Shown: one piece after another, positions 11,652-22,985 of the stretch | Layout: each line of letters begins with the position of its first letter | Numbering within the stretch: position 1 is the first letter of the stretch | Assembly (NCBI GenBank): GCA_944472155.2 | Contig: OX235279.1 | Span: 138,170,920 to 138,234,919 of the forward strand | DNA: 64,000 nt | Direction: 5' to 3' | Origin: Trichobilharzia szidati | Lineage: Eukaryota > Platyhelminthes > Trematoda > Strigeidida > Schistosomatidae | Translations under genes and position numbers: made by a program | Notes under the pieces: model-generated | Seen by the model: the letters and a program-made list of their open reading frames with translations, nothing else | Databases searched by the model: none | What the model was told of the DNA's origin: nothing

Positions 11652-12347
11652 AAACGAAACTTAATCCGTTCACTAAGCCACAGAATACGTAGAATTCGCA
11701 ACCTGGACGCCATAGAAGATGCCATGAACACTCTTAAGAAAATCCTCCTTGAAAATGGCTATCCAGAAAGATTTATCACAAAATCAATGAAACCCAGACC
11801 AGAGAAGCTCCCCACACCCAGTGCTCCAAAAAGACTTCTCTATATGAACCTACAGTTCAATGGAAACCAATCTACAGAAATACTGAGAAATCGGCTTTCC
11901 CGCTCATTGAAGAAAACCCTCTTTGCAGCTGAATTACGACTGACGTTCTCCACGAGACCAATGATTCGTATGAACGTGAAGGATAAGCTACCACTGTTGG
12001 CCTCATCTATGTGCATCTACCAATTCACCTGCTCGTGTGGAGCCAGGTATATCGTCCGTACTCAGCGTTCGCTATCCAAACGCGTTAACGAACATTTACC
12101 TTCATGGTTTAATAAAGGAGAAAACCGATGCCCCCGCAGCTCGATCCTTGAACATTTGATCGACTCTGGACACCAAGTCAAACCACAAATAAACTTCAAA
12201 GTTATCTACAGAATACAAGGCAATCTTGCTAAAAGTGTACGGATCAAACTTCTCCACATCGCAGAAGCAATGGCAATCCATCTGTTAAATCCTGAACTCT
12301 GCATACAAAAGAATTTCGTTCATTCATTAAATCTACAATGGACGTAA
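11652..12347 (+). pseudogene. Penelope-like element, 5'-truncated RT end plus GIY-YIG domain
   Basis: The frame is open from 11652 (ATG at 11724) to the stop at 12347. Residues from the 11724 ATG: 1-40 are the post-RT thumb-like region (ENGYPERFITKSM). The GIY-YIG endonuclease follows, with GIY as CIY at 97-99, a CxC zinc-type motif in FTCSCG at 101-106, and the YIG motif as YIV at 109-111. The R-rich helix runs to EH at 123-124, the conserved H at 144 and 150 sit in ILEHLIDSGH, and the catalytic-type Glu is E181 in AEAMAIHLLNP. PLEs join RT to this endonuclease. The glycine of YIG is replaced by valine and most of the RT is missing, so it is a dead copy. A stop at 11649 and unrelated upstream sequence mark the truncation. 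Confidence 0.88.
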
Positions 12348-12840
12348 TCTTTCTTAATTTCAGTCTTACTAATTGTATTATTTTGTCTCTTGCATTTTAT
12401 TATTTCACATCTTCATTTATATTATTCTCTACCCCACCCTTTTGTAATCTCTACCCTCATTAACAATGTTACTAACTTGACCCACATCCAATTTCTAGTC
12501 AACTGTGTTACGTCATCCGATTAACTTACTTATTTTCAACTGTATTATTCTCTAACCCCACCCTTATTTGATTTTAAACACCACTCATTAACACTGTTGC
12601 CAACCTGACCTACTCTGAATTCTACTCAACTGTATTACGTCATCCAATTCACTTAATCAATTCTATTTTATTTTCTGTCTTAACGTTTGTTTCCAAGCCA
12701 AAAACTACTTATATTACATAATTATCTAAACTTTATAAATCTAATGTACACACACACAAACCAAATTGTATATAAATGCGATTGTACAGCTCAGTGAATG
12801 AATTCGCCGGAAAGAGTCTCTTCGCTGAACGCCTTCTTTT
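12348..12840 (+). mobile_element. PLE 3' untranslated end with conserved paired structure
   Basis: Non-coding tail of the PLE copy. It contains two diverged tandem-like repeats ('ctctaccccaccctt' and 'ctctaaccccaccctt', then 'ctcaactgtattacgtcatcc'). It ends in a structure at 12784-12830 where GUACAGC can pair with GCUGAAC around an internal hairpin. The same end occurs at 61016-61062 (+), 51367-51414 (-) and 48718-48769 (-). Confidence 0.7.
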
Positions 12841-12877
12841 CTTTTATATGACTGAATGGGGATTTTCAAGTTATTAT

Positions 12878-13057
12878 AAACTAATATTAGCTGGAAAGAT
12901 CACTTAGAATCAAGGAGAACTGGATGTCTGTTTCGTCCTAGTCTAGAGCTCATCCTCAGTATGTGTACTCAGAACTCTGTGACTTATTAAATCAAACGGT
13001 GAGGACGTTAACAATCAACTGATATTAGTTCTTGATAAAATTCTCTGTCAATCTAAT
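12878..13057 (-). mobile_element. Family HH-like element with hammerhead remnant
   Basis: On the minus strand it reads 'actgaggatgagctctagac', 'taggacgaaacagacatcca', which keeps GAAAC, GGAC and the stem I pair ACUG/CAGU, while the CUGANGA core carries an insertion. The ends 'aactaatattagct' and 'aactgatattagtt' resemble family HH termini. It lies directly after the PLE copy. Confidence 0.45.
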
Positions 13058-13344
13058 AAAGTCTATATAAACATAACAAATTGGTTGTATCAATTTACCA
13101 ACAGTGTGTAATATGTTTCTCCACGAAAATTATTATTATTGTGATTATATCAGCAGACAGTTCCTGACAGGTAAAGTCACGGCTTCCGAAGTCGAACAGA
13201 AAGTGATGCCTGTGTCATTTAAAGTGATTCTAAACAGAACCGCACGAAGACTGATTCTAACTTTATTCTTAGTCATTATTTCATTATTTGTCGCATTTTT
13301 AAGTGACAATAGTAGCTTTATTCTGAAAAATGTGTTTGTAAATT

Positions 13345-14508
13345 CTGTGAAAGTTTTGGTATCACATTCGCCGGCCTGTTTAATTCATTGGGTTACTTAA
13401 ATTTGCTAGCCATCTAAATGCATCGTGTTTACTCCGTATCATATTACTTTAACTATCTAATTACCACAGTGAGTCACAATTCACTCTCGCCGCGCACTAT
13501 TTCAAATTAGTTCCTACCTACTGCTACGAGTTTTTTCGAAGGGGATGGAGAAAGAACATTGTGAAGTAGTAGTTCCGCATGCTGTACAATGCAAAATTCC
13601 CAGTGGGTTTGATTGAAAGGCATTTACTCCTTGTGCAGAATCTTCAAATAATGTAATGGTCGATAATAAATCATCTGAAGCAATATTGTTCCACCTGAAG
13701 CCTGCTCCAGTACTACTTCACAATGTTCTTTTTCTTTCCCTTCGAAAAACTCGTAGCGGTAGGTAGAAACTTATTTGAAACAGTGCGCGAGTGTGAATTG
13801 TGACTCATTGTGGTAATTAGATCATCAAAAGGTAAAGCTAAACTATGGAGTCCCCAAGGGATGTGAACACACACAAGTGACCCTGAGCTGACCACACAAA
13901 AGATGATGTTTATTGAGAAGAAAATGCAAGGAAACACATTAAACAGGGTATCTTTCTCTGACATGACTTAAAAACTGATACTCCTCACTATAACTGGGAC
14001 ATATTTTTAAGTTAAACCGGTTTAGTTACTATGGTTTCCAGTAAGAGGATCAAGGACTACTTACTAGGAAAATGCGGATAGTAAAACAAACTAAATAAAT
14101 AATAACAACTCCAAACCTAACCCTGATCGTAACCCTGACCTTATTACTGATTCTAAACTCTAATTATAACCCTTATCGCAGCCCCAACCCTAACACCTAC
14201 ATTAACCCTAATCCCAACCCTAAACAGCAATTAACACATTGTCGAAACAGTACTTAAAAACGTCACCTGGGTGAAATTTGATGAACAGCGCTCATATTTG
14301 CGCCATAATAATGACAGGTATTGTTAGCCAATGACTATCATGTGTTCAAGGTCAGTGGGGAGTTCGTACCCCTGAGACCCTATGGTTTAACTTAACCCAT
14401 TAAAATAATATGAAACGGAGTAAACACGATGCGCATTCAAATGGATAGAAAACCTAGGTAACCCAGTGATTTAAGCAGGCCGACGAATGTGACATCAAAA
14501 CTCGCGAA
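13345..14508. repeat. Foldback repeat with two nested inverted arms
   Basis: The outer arms, 13345-13445 and 14402-14508, are inverted copies ('catcgtgtttactccg' versus 'cggagtaaacacgatg', 'cattgggttac' versus 'gtaacccagtg'). The inner arms, 13455-13572 and 13707-13823, are also inverted copies ('gctacgagtttttt' versus 'aaaaactcgtagc', 'agaacattgtgaagtagta' versus 'tactacttcacaatgttct'). Another copy of the inner unit lies at 22740-22985. No transposase is seen. The structure could be a foldback transposon or head-to-head insertions of one repeat. Confidence 0.6.
14108..14262 (-). repeat. Degenerate interstitial telomere-like block
   Basis: Several CCCTAA-like units ('aaacctaaccctgatcg', 'ccaaccctaacacc', 'attaaccctaatccc', 'aaccctaaac'), i.e. 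TTAGGG on the minus strand. Its flanks match 15700-15860 in inverse orientation, so it belongs to a dispersed repeat rather than a telomere. Confidence 0.6.
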
Positions 14509-15547
14509 GAATTTGCATATATACATATATATGTATGTATATATATATATGTCAGCTGTGATTGACTATTTCAGTAACACTAAGATATCATATTTTTAAA
14601 TCAGAAGTCTTCCCAACTGGTTGAAATAAATAAATAAGCATTTGCTCATAGTTTTCAAATAAGATTCTGCTTACAATGCATACGTAAGAGAACTCATCAA
14701 ATAGTTGTACGCTTAAGGTAATTACGACATCTAAATTCCACATTCCACAGTCTAGACCGGCCATCAGCCTTACCAATTATCACATATTATTTTGTCTGAA
14801 ATACGTTGTTTTTGACATCTCCGTTGTTTAGTTAGTAGCCTATCATATCTCGCAAAATTAAAACATTGTACAGTGAGTGACTCAGACTGACTATTCATCC
14901 TTTTTTGTATGATGTGAAATATAAATGAAAAGCATCTCAGTTCTGAGTTTTTTAGTTAGTCAGACAGACAATGAGAAGGTCAGTTAAGAAATACCATCAA
15001 TCAGTTATTCAACTAACCAATCAGCTAATTAGTTCGAAAGGAGGGCTTTTTAAATAACTTTTAATGAGAAAATGCTTCACTACGCTTTTTCATATTTCCT
15101 CTGTTAAGTCTGTTACACTAAACTAAAATTAGATATTATTGGTCTCTTATCACAAGAATGTGGTGTTTGCTAGAAAAGAGAAATAACGTCAGCTTAGTGA
15201 GTCAGCTCGCATAATTCGAAATGATTCAGACAGCCTACCTACACACATTTGCACATACACACACACCATCTCCTTTACTATATTCGTTATACTACGATTG
15301 TTACCATCTAAACTTGAAAGGAGGTCTTTTGTTCATTACAAAATACGTCAGAATTTCGATTTAATTAACTATTGTTCCCCACTATCTTTCTCTTTCTATC
15401 GTACTCTACATGTATCTTTCAGTTCATCTACTCTTTACTTGGTGTGTTTTCTAAACAATTTATTGCGTTGGTGTGCACATGCATCGTGTTTTATATTGTT
15501 CAGCACAGAGGTGTTGGTTTGCGAATACTTGATTGGTTACAGCTTTG
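14509..15547. other. No gene seen
   Basis: AT-rich. Overlapping plus-strand frames at 15298-15632 are short and not convincing. Confidence 0.4.
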
Positions 15548-15600
15548 GTCACGAGTTGACGTCAGTCAGAGAACCGTTGGAAAACTGGCTGACCTAAGGA
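15548..15600 (-). repeat. Family HH terminus fragment
   Basis: 'gagttgacgtcagtcagaga' followed by 'accgttggaaaac' matches the reverse complement of the HH 3' end. It abuts the telomere-like repeat. Confidence 0.45.
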
Positions 15601-15624
15601 ATAGCGGCCATCGGGCGCAAACGC

Positions 15625-15860
15625 ACCGATGACCTTGAACGCAAACCATTCATTGGATTACAGAACCTGCCGTTATAACAGCGCCAGTATCAATATTGTG
15701 TACGAATCGGTGTGCAAATTCAATCCTGATCACGCTTTTAAGTACTGTTTGGGTAATGGGTACATTAAGGTTAGGATTTGTATTATGGTTGTGTTTGGGA
15801 TTAGGGTTAGAGTGTCATTATTACCCTTAATTTTCTTGAAAATAAATAAATAAATGGGAG
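15625..15860 (+). repeat. Dispersed repeat with telomere-like units
   Basis: Homologous to the minus strand of 14108-14400 ('gatgaccttgaac', 'ttttaagtactgtttg'). It contains 'gggattagggttagag' and 'aaggttaggatttg', and ends in an AAT-rich stretch. No ORF is supported. Confidence 0.55.
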
Positions 15861-16124
15861 ATTTCGTTGTTCATAAAGACAAAACCGTTTTGATAGCCAT
15901 GAAACTCGAAAATTGATACCCTTCATTATAATTTGTAAGTATTTTCCAGTTACGTCAGCGTAAAATTTCATCTTTCACGTGTTTCATTAATATTACGTTG
16001 TTTCTCATAAATAAATAGCTTTTTGATGTATAATACACAGCAGATTCCGTAATCTGTTGAATTGTATGCGTCCAAAGTTATTGGTACGTTTGCCCACCAC
16101 GGTCGCCACTCTTTATGTTTGCAA

Positions 16125-16345
16125 GAGATAGGTCTCGTCCTGGTTTGGGAGTCTTCAAAAGTAAGCTCCCAGTGAGGATGGAATCCAGAACCTTCTGGTT
16201 ACAAGGCGGGCTCGTAAACCATCCAACCACTGAGACCCAACCCAACGACCCATGAATTCCAACTTGTGCAAATTCGCGATATATCTCTTTCTCATAGTTG
16301 AGTATATAAACATATAGTCATACCAACGAGTAGTATGTAGTGATA
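16125..16345 (-). mobile_element. Family HH element fragment with hammerhead remnant
   Basis: The minus strand carries the tRNA-like segment ('gggtctcagtggttggatgg', 'ccagaaggttctggattcc') and the ribozyme region 'gaagactcccaaaccaggac' followed by GAGAC instead of GAAAC. Stem I is lost. The body ('aattcgcgatatatc' on +) matches other copies. Confidence 0.55.
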
Positions 16346-16894
16346 AACATGTAAGTGTGCATACAGAAATACACACACAACTGCGGAAGACAAGTCAAAT
16401 GAATTTGTTTGTCTACCTTGTTTTCATTGTCACTGTCGTTACTAGAGTTGTGGAGAATGGAATATGAATCTATTTAAGAACTGTGTCAATTAGAGAGAAA
16501 CAGTGGTGAAATAAAGAGTAAGAATGTTTCTGATGATACATTTTCTGCTCTAAGTATCTTCTCGTCATTATCGTCCTGTCGCGCACACGCTACAACCCCT
16601 TCCCAATACTGAATTACAGACCATTAATTAAAATAAATGTGAATAAAAGGCAATGTCTCACACTTCTGTATGCATTTAACACTGAAATACTGAAGTTAAA
16701 GCAGAGCTGTGTTATCTATGAACAGTCCTACTCCCAGACAGTGCATACAGAGATGAGCAGATTAATTAAAGAGACAAAATCCATTGGTTATTCTGTTCCC
16801 TGAAATAGCGCATTGAATTACGAATCTTTTATTTTCGTTTTAGATGCTATCGATGTCATCTTGTGTCTTTTTAATTTCATTGCTTTGCGTTCTG

Positions 16895-17095
16895 TGTGTA
16901 ACGCAGGGCTTCAAACTTCAGCTTTGAAGTCCCAGTAACGGTGGTTTTATTTTTCACACCCACCCGTCCCTGTTTCCCCAGCCCACTTCCAGCTAAGTGA
17001 GGTTTAGGAGTGAGTCGGCCGGAAATCGTACCGCCGACCCACAGACGCCGTAGTGACTTGCATGCTAAGCTATCAAACCTTACGTGTCTTAGGGG
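16895..17095 (-). mobile_element. SINE B, degenerate
   Basis: Minus-strand copy. The tail 'gaagtttgaagccctgcg', body 'cactgttactgggacttc' and head region with 'gcggtacgatttccggccga' are recognisable. The A box is weak. Confidence 0.6.
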
Positions 17096-17204
17096 ACATA
17101 AAAAATACTGAACGCATTTATCTGAGACAAAATTGTTTTTTTTTATGATATTCAAAATCACAAGCCTAACATACAGCTGAAGGAAGACTCATCATTTCTG
17201 ATGT

Positions 17205-17275
17205 CCAGTCTATTGGAAATGTTTTCCATGACTCCCGAAGTCGCTGAAATATGCAGAAGCAGTGACTTGACACTA
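17205..17275 (+). repeat. Dispersed repeat D fragment
   Basis: Matches 5430-5500 ('gcagaagcagtgacttgaca', 'gaagtcgctgaaatatg'). Confidence 0.4.
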
Positions 17276-18724
17276 GCATTAATCTGCTACATTTTGTGGT
17301 AACTAAATTTCATTCACTTCTTTGTTAATTAATACATGAATATGTGTGTTTGTCTGTATGTGTGTGTGTGGAAGGGACAGAGAGAGAAAGGGAAAGGGTT
17401 GGAAAGCATCATTTGTGAAGGTTGCTTTGCTTTGACTTTCTTTTCCTGTTCCTTTACACAAACAAAATATTTATTTTCAGCATTCACCACACAGAATCAC
17501 AATCGCTGTTGCGCATTTGCATAAAAATGAACACTCAGATGTTTTTATTGTAGCTTTTCTATTGCTGAATATGAGTTCAAATGATTGACATTAGACTAAA
17601 CAAACAATTACATTAGTATTATTATTATTACTATTGTGATTATTTATTATTGGCAATATTAGTCATCCGACTAAAATTATTATTGTATTTTTTTATGCAT
17701 GTGCGCGTGTGTACATTTCGTTGTAGAACTTGTTACTTCATACTTTATACATAATACATTCGTGTAACTTTAAACCCGTATCACTGACTTTTGATAATGG
17801 AAAGTTTTTTATTTATCTAAGATACATTTACTCTTATATACATAAATTCACGCACACATTTCCACTAATATATAAAAAAAATCAATTTGAGTAGGCGGTA
17901 ATTTCAAACTGTAGTTTGATTCATTCAAACAAAATTTATTAAACATTAAAAAAAGCTGATCTACAGTAACCTTGAGTTATTTAATTATTATAAGTCATTG
18001 TGGAACAATTTTTTTCACTCGAAAATTATTTTCCTTACATAAAGAGAGAATTAATGGATAGGTATTTTTTGTTCCATTCTATTCTATTTATTTAATTTTT
18101 TCACACAACATCGAGTCCGTAACACTTCACAGAAAGTAATATGATCACATTAAACTACTTGGACAAGAGTCGAATAGTTGATAGCGTTTGTTTTACGCTT
18201 CTAGTTCAACTAATTAACATGATGAAATTCATGGTTAGAAGAAAATCAATAATTACTGTACGAGTTAGTCATGTGAACAATTAACTTATTTAGGCAGGCC
18301 TTTACGTCAAGAGAGAATAATGACTTTTTGGCTTAATGAGCTAGCTAATCAGGTAATTTATCTTTTCCTATTACGATATGAGTAAAATGCAATTGTATAA
18401 AAGTAATAAAAAAACCAGCTTACTACATTCTTCTCATTTATAAACATATACCACTGATTAGAATGTTGTGACATATAAACAAGCGTTTTGTGAATGCAAA
18501 CATTGGCAACAATTGCCTTTATTGAAGATTAGTTTGCTTAATGTAGAAAAACTAGTGTAAACTATACTGACACATCTCAAATACTAACTACTCAATCGAA
18601 CAAATTAAACTGCTGACTAGCGAAAAAGGAGCGTTACTTCTCGATAGCATCATCTTTAGGTTCTACAGATACTAACAGATAATAGTTAAAGAATAATCAT
18701 TATTACTGTTATTATTATTAGACT
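17276..18724. other. No gene confirmed
   Basis: A good acceptor (tttattttcag) at 17480 is followed by the open frame HSPHRITIAVAHLHKNEHSD, but no donor is evident. Otherwise AT-rich with nothing recognised. Confidence 0.35.
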
Positions 18725-18895
18725 ATGGCGACTGAAAGTAGAATCTAGGACGCACGTCACATCTTAGCTAGGACTCGTCAGCTGGACGTACCTGCACCCT
18801 TAAGGATTGTTGGTATTTCCAGTGAGACTCCTACCCAACACGCTCGTAGTTTCAAACACCAAGGCGTTATCCATTAGGTTAATGTAGCACGAAAA
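18725..18895 (-). mobile_element. Sm-alpha-like SINE (tRNA-derived, hammerhead)
   Basis: The minus strand has an A-box-like TAACCTAATGG, a degraded B-box area, and then a hammerhead close to the classic schistosome Sm-alpha sequence ('gtacgtccagctgacgagtc'). It ends against an AAT-rich tract at 18700-18720. Sm-alpha SINEs with hammerheads are established in schistosomes, so this is the strongest taxonomic marker in the window. Confidence 0.7.
18742..18790 (-). ncRNA. Degenerate Sm-alpha hammerhead ribozyme
   Basis: CUGACGA matches the CUGANGA core and GCGUC is the expected cleavage-site side. Stem I (GUCCAG with CUAGAU) has one mismatch. The second core block reads GUGAC instead of GAAAC and stem II (GUCC with AGAU) is broken, so this copy should be inactive. 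Confidence 0.6.
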
Positions 18896-20424
18896 CTACC
18901 GCTCTGTTATAGGTTTTAACTGTTATTTGCTGAAATAATTATTATGAATTAAACTTGATGTACCTAGATGATCAGTCCCTCTTCGATATCAGTAGTAATG
19001 TTTTCATTTAACCTAGTATCATTGCGATCAAAGAATTTGTGTTCTACAACACCAGAAAGCACATGTACCCAATAAACTGCCACATATGCTACCAGGTATC
19101 AAATACTCCAGTTTGAAAGGTATACCAGTTCAACTGATACAGTTACTCTAATCGCCTGGCTTTTAAGTTTATTGTTGTTATTACCAGGACAAAATATTAA
19201 AAAGCAACACGTGATCTCAAAAGCCTCCTATTCGAAGGAGACATTGTAAGCATGGTCTTTGTTTATTGACTAAACAATGAACTAGTGTAGAGAAATTCCC
19301 GTTCACGGACAAAGAATCTTCGGTTGTTAGCATCTGACACACATATCCACCTTAACAAGATTGTTAGTTGACTACTCACAGTGGGGAGGGGTTATAAATC
19401 ATGAAACAGACACCTTTGATAAAAATAATTAACGCAATTAATTGCTGATATAGATTTTCCAGAAATTAGGTCACAAGCACCAATGCTGAATCCAACCTAA
19501 TCACTTGACTGTCAAGGTCACACCAATGAACATAACTAAAGGGCTCGCAGACACAAAAACTGCTAACAATATCTGGTATCTGGTCTAAGCTGATAACAAT
19601 AAAGTTTTACCAGCCAAATGAAATGCAGCCTACCTCGCTTTAAATTAAACAAAGCACTTTACAAGTGACATTGAAACCAAGTTACCACGTCAACCAACCC
19701 ATCTGACCAATGACACTAGGATTTAGTTTACCTTTGTGTTTTTATAGAACCTACGTACAACAACGTGCATGCGTGGGAGGCATAAGTTTGTCTACAGTCT
19801 GTACTTTATATTTGAAATATAGAAAAAAAAAGTAGAAATAAAGAATAATCTCATAAAGCTGAAAATGTGTAGATGAGTCATTCATTCATATGCCATTTAT
19901 TTACCTGACTAGTGGTATTATAGAGATTAGTCTAACCAGGAGAGAAGGTATGTTTTTTTGAGGACATTTAAACTTGTACCAGAAAATAGTGAAGATAGAA
20001 GTAATACAAATCTTAGATTCCGGTTACAGTGTATTTCATTTTTGTTCAGATTTAGACATTTGAAAATACCGATGAGAAACTTTTATCAAATATTGTGGAA
20101 TAGTAAACCTGACATATGAAATTTGATAAAAAGTCTAGGTCTATCAGTTTGAATATTGGTAAAAATAAGTTACGTCAGGATTCAAACAAAACGGATACTA
20201 GATTTTATTTTACTTCGTTTGTCTAGACACAATGCTAAAATAAATTCACACAGTGCTGGGTTATTTAACTCCAATTATAACTGTAACTAGATAGCGTTCA
20301 CTTTGTGTGCAAGTTATTTAGTTAGAAATCAGCTATCCACGATAAACTTTCAACTTGTCGACACTGCAATTATTGTGTAGAGGTTGACAGTACTACCCAG
20401 CAGCAGCCGTAGGGTAAACTAAAA
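18896..20424. other. No gene confirmed
   Basis: AT-rich. After an acceptor-like 'tttttgttcag' at 20049 the frame FRHLKIPMRNFYQILWNS runs to a stop at 20117. It could be a last exon but has no other support. Confidence 0.35.
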
Positions 20425-20620
20425 TCAAGCTGGAGGTTTGAAGTTTCGGTAGCAGTGGTGTTCATTTTTACGGGATGGGGTTGCTAGCCTCATGCAAAAC
20501 CTTCCCTCTTTACCAGTCTTATATTGGCTTAGCGAGGTAAAGGAGTGCGTCCGTGGCCGGTGATCGAACCCCTGACCACATGCATGGTTGGTGAGCATTC
20601 TACCACTGTGCTACGGACGC
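20425..20620 (-). mobile_element. SINE B, near full length
   Basis: The tRNA-like head ends at 20620 on the minus strand ('gcgtccgtagcacagtgg'). B box GGTTCGATCAC is near 20565. The body and 'aaacttcaaacctccagctt' are present. The extreme 3' tail is diverged. Confidence 0.78.
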
Positions 20621-20990
20621 AAGTAATACATCATGTGGAGAAAAATAATTTCTGGCCGTTGTATGGTGACAAACAAAAAATTCAAATGGTATGCTAAGAA
20701 ATCACAGGAAAAAACAATCAACCGCCATTTCGCGAATGTCATTACAAATTTATTTCTCCAGACACATTTTATAACTTCCAGCATTTCCTTTAAATTATTA
20801 CACTGATATTATTTAGATTATTCGAAATTATGGGAAGCAAATTACTATGCAACAGCGTTTATACGCTGTGTTCTTCTTTGTGTCAATAGTGATTATAACA
20901 CAAAAAGAATCAGTTGATAGTTGTAGCTATACAACAAAACGCTAACCACTTTCACTTGTACTAAACACTACTATCTACTAATTTTCATTT

Positions 20991-21240
20991 GATTCCTTTG
21001 CATTCCCAGTGGAACGTAGGTCTTCAAACTTCAGCTTTTCAATGTCAGTAGCAGTGGTGTTGATTCTAAGGGGTCGGAGTTGCTAGCCTCACAGCCTAGC
21101 TTCTTTCTTGTTGGTTATGCTACCGGGTAAGGTAAAAGGGTTTTAGGTGTGCACCGATATGTAATCAATACGGAGACCACGTAGGTAAGTGGGTAGCCTT
21201 GTGTGACTGGATCACGGTTCGAGGCCGCCCACTAGTTTCC
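20991..21240 (-). mobile_element. SINE B fragment joined to another tRNA-like segment
   Basis: 20991-21150 is the minus-strand SINE B tail and body ('gattcctttgcattcccagt' and 'ggaacgtaggtcttcaaac' on +). The following 21175-21235 reads on + as a tRNA-like piece ending 'cacggttcgaggccg' (B-box like). I cannot tell whether the second piece is a separate insertion. Confidence 0.5.
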
Positions 21241-22009
21241 AGTGATTATACGGTAGTTTAGGCATAGATTAGCCGGTGTTTATTTCTTTCCTTCAAGATT
21301 TATTACTAGCATCTCTTAATTAATTAAAATGAACGAGATTATTTATTAGAATAGATTTAATGAATAATACGTCGGAGTATTTGTCAGTTACAGCCCTCGT
21401 TTTGCGGGTTTCCATCTACTCTGATTTGATTTGTATCAATATTGACAACAGATCGCTAGAACTACTACATTTATTTTATGATTTGAATATTTTTCTTGTA
21501 GAGAATAACACCAATTCAAATATAGTAGTAGTTATTGTAATAGTAATTATAATGATTATTATTATTATTATAACGCTGGTATGAGTGTTCCTATTTGCTG
21601 AAGAAAAAGTACACAAGGGAGAATACGATGAGGTAGAGCAAGTAAAGTTATAAAAAGGCACCACTTCTTATCTAATCATTAGTTGACTAGAACAGAGCAC
21701 AGCAAAACAAATGTGAGTGAAAAAGTGAAAAGAAAGACGCCAGAGGACAGAATCTGGCCAGGGGAACTACATGTAAAAAATTAAAAACATCAAATACTAT
21801 TTAAAACAGATTTTCTTTTTGAATTTCCATGTTTTTCAATGTAAGAAGTAGGGAAAAAAGGGGGAAATCGTATGTCTGTTATTGTATTTCCCTCTTCCTG
21901 TCGTTTATTTTTCTAAATGATGAGAACATGAAAAGGTGGACAGACGAACAAGTAATAACAATAACAATAATAAAAGTAGTAGTAATAATGGGGTTTGACA
22001 AAACGTAAC
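21241..22009. other. No gene seen
   Basis: AT-rich with short ATT and AAC simple repeats. Confidence 0.4.
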
Positions 22010-22183
22010 ATGCAATGCATGGCAAAGGAACAAAGTAAATTCACAAAAGATAAACTGATAAACCATTGGAAAACTTTTTCAGAAATTAATTGTGATAGTC
22101 TTATTTTCTGGTCAGAAAAATCAAGCTATTCTAGATTTTCTATTCATAATAAAGTTGCTTATGAAAGACTAGGCAAAATTTAG
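22010..22183 (+). CDS. Short ORF, possible exon, unknown
   Basis: ATG to stop, 57 codons, with protein-like composition (MAKEQSKFTKDKLINHWKTF, then WSEKSSYSRFSIHNK). An acceptor-like 'aaactttttcag' occurs at 22071-22082 in the same frame, so only the second half might be an exon. I recognise no domain, and no partner exon was found. Confidence 0.22.
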   Translation: MQCMAKEQSKFTKDKLINHWKTFSEINCDSLIFWSEKSSYSRFSIHNKVAYERLGKI

Positions 22184-22394
22184 ACGTTGCAGTTTGGTTG
22201 GTCTCAATTATACAACTCTTTGTGTTCTTTCTTCCTATACTTATGCATTTCACGAAATCACTTGGAGAACAGTTGAAACAGGGGGGCACACGATCGCCAT
22301 CTGGCTCTAGCTTACTACTACTATCCAGTAATGTGAACCAATTACCCCACCCTACCCTGAAACTAGCGGGAGGACTCACGAGCCTCATGGTTAT

Positions 22395-22480
22395 TGGGCA
22401 AGTCAGTTACCATGCAACTGCTGCATGGTAATTCAGTAGGCGGAAATTCCAACTTTTGTCGGTCCGCAATCTAGCGACAC
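22395..22480 (-). repeat. Possible family HH body fragment
   Basis: 'ccaacttttgtcggtccgca' followed by 'atctagc' resembles the HH body segment seen at 46.4 kb ('aacttctgccaattcacgat'). A similar stretch lies at 26640-26700. Confidence 0.3.
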
Positions 22481-22739
22481 TTAACCTTTATTGTTATTCA
22501 CTCATGTCTATTTACCACATCAGGTTTGCTTGGCTTGACACCACTACTCACAAATTCTTATAAGTACTCTTAGGAATTTTTCAGGTATCTTACTAGTAAT
22601 CAATATTCTAGATAGTTTCTATTCTCTGGCTTCAATCTTTCATTTGTTGTCGAAAAAAGTGGCGGACTGCTTAAAAATCACTGAGCGACCTAAAATTTTC
22701 TCTCCAAAAAAATGCTTCTTTTTGACTACATTTCAAATT

Positions 22740-22985
22740 GCACTAATTTTGCTAATTAAAACCAATGAGTCGCAATCCATACTCGCGTAAAATTCCAAAA
22801 TCTCTCTACCTACGAGGCTAAGGATTCCTCGAAGGAAATCAAGGAAGACCATTGTGGAGTAGTAGTGAAGCATACTTTGGATGGAACAATACTGCTACAG
22901 CTGATCCTATTATCTATTATCACATTATACGAAGATTCAACAGACTTTGCAATAGAACTCGCTGAAAATTCTGTATGATGCATAA
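22740..22985 (-). repeat. Copy of the foldback inner unit
   Basis: Matches the reverse complement of 13580-13830 ('ggatggaacaatactgct', 'gaccattgtggagtagtagt', 'ccaatgagtcgcaatcc'). Here it is a single copy without an inverted partner. An ATT microsatellite follows. Confidence 0.55.

Noticed and set aside
13104..13400. 98-codon + strand ORF
   Set aside because: The second half lies inside the foldback repeat arm and the first half has no clear splice sites.
14108..14262. Telomere or chromosome-fusion scar
   Set aside because: The units are degenerate and their flanks match another internal copy, so a dispersed repeat explains them better.
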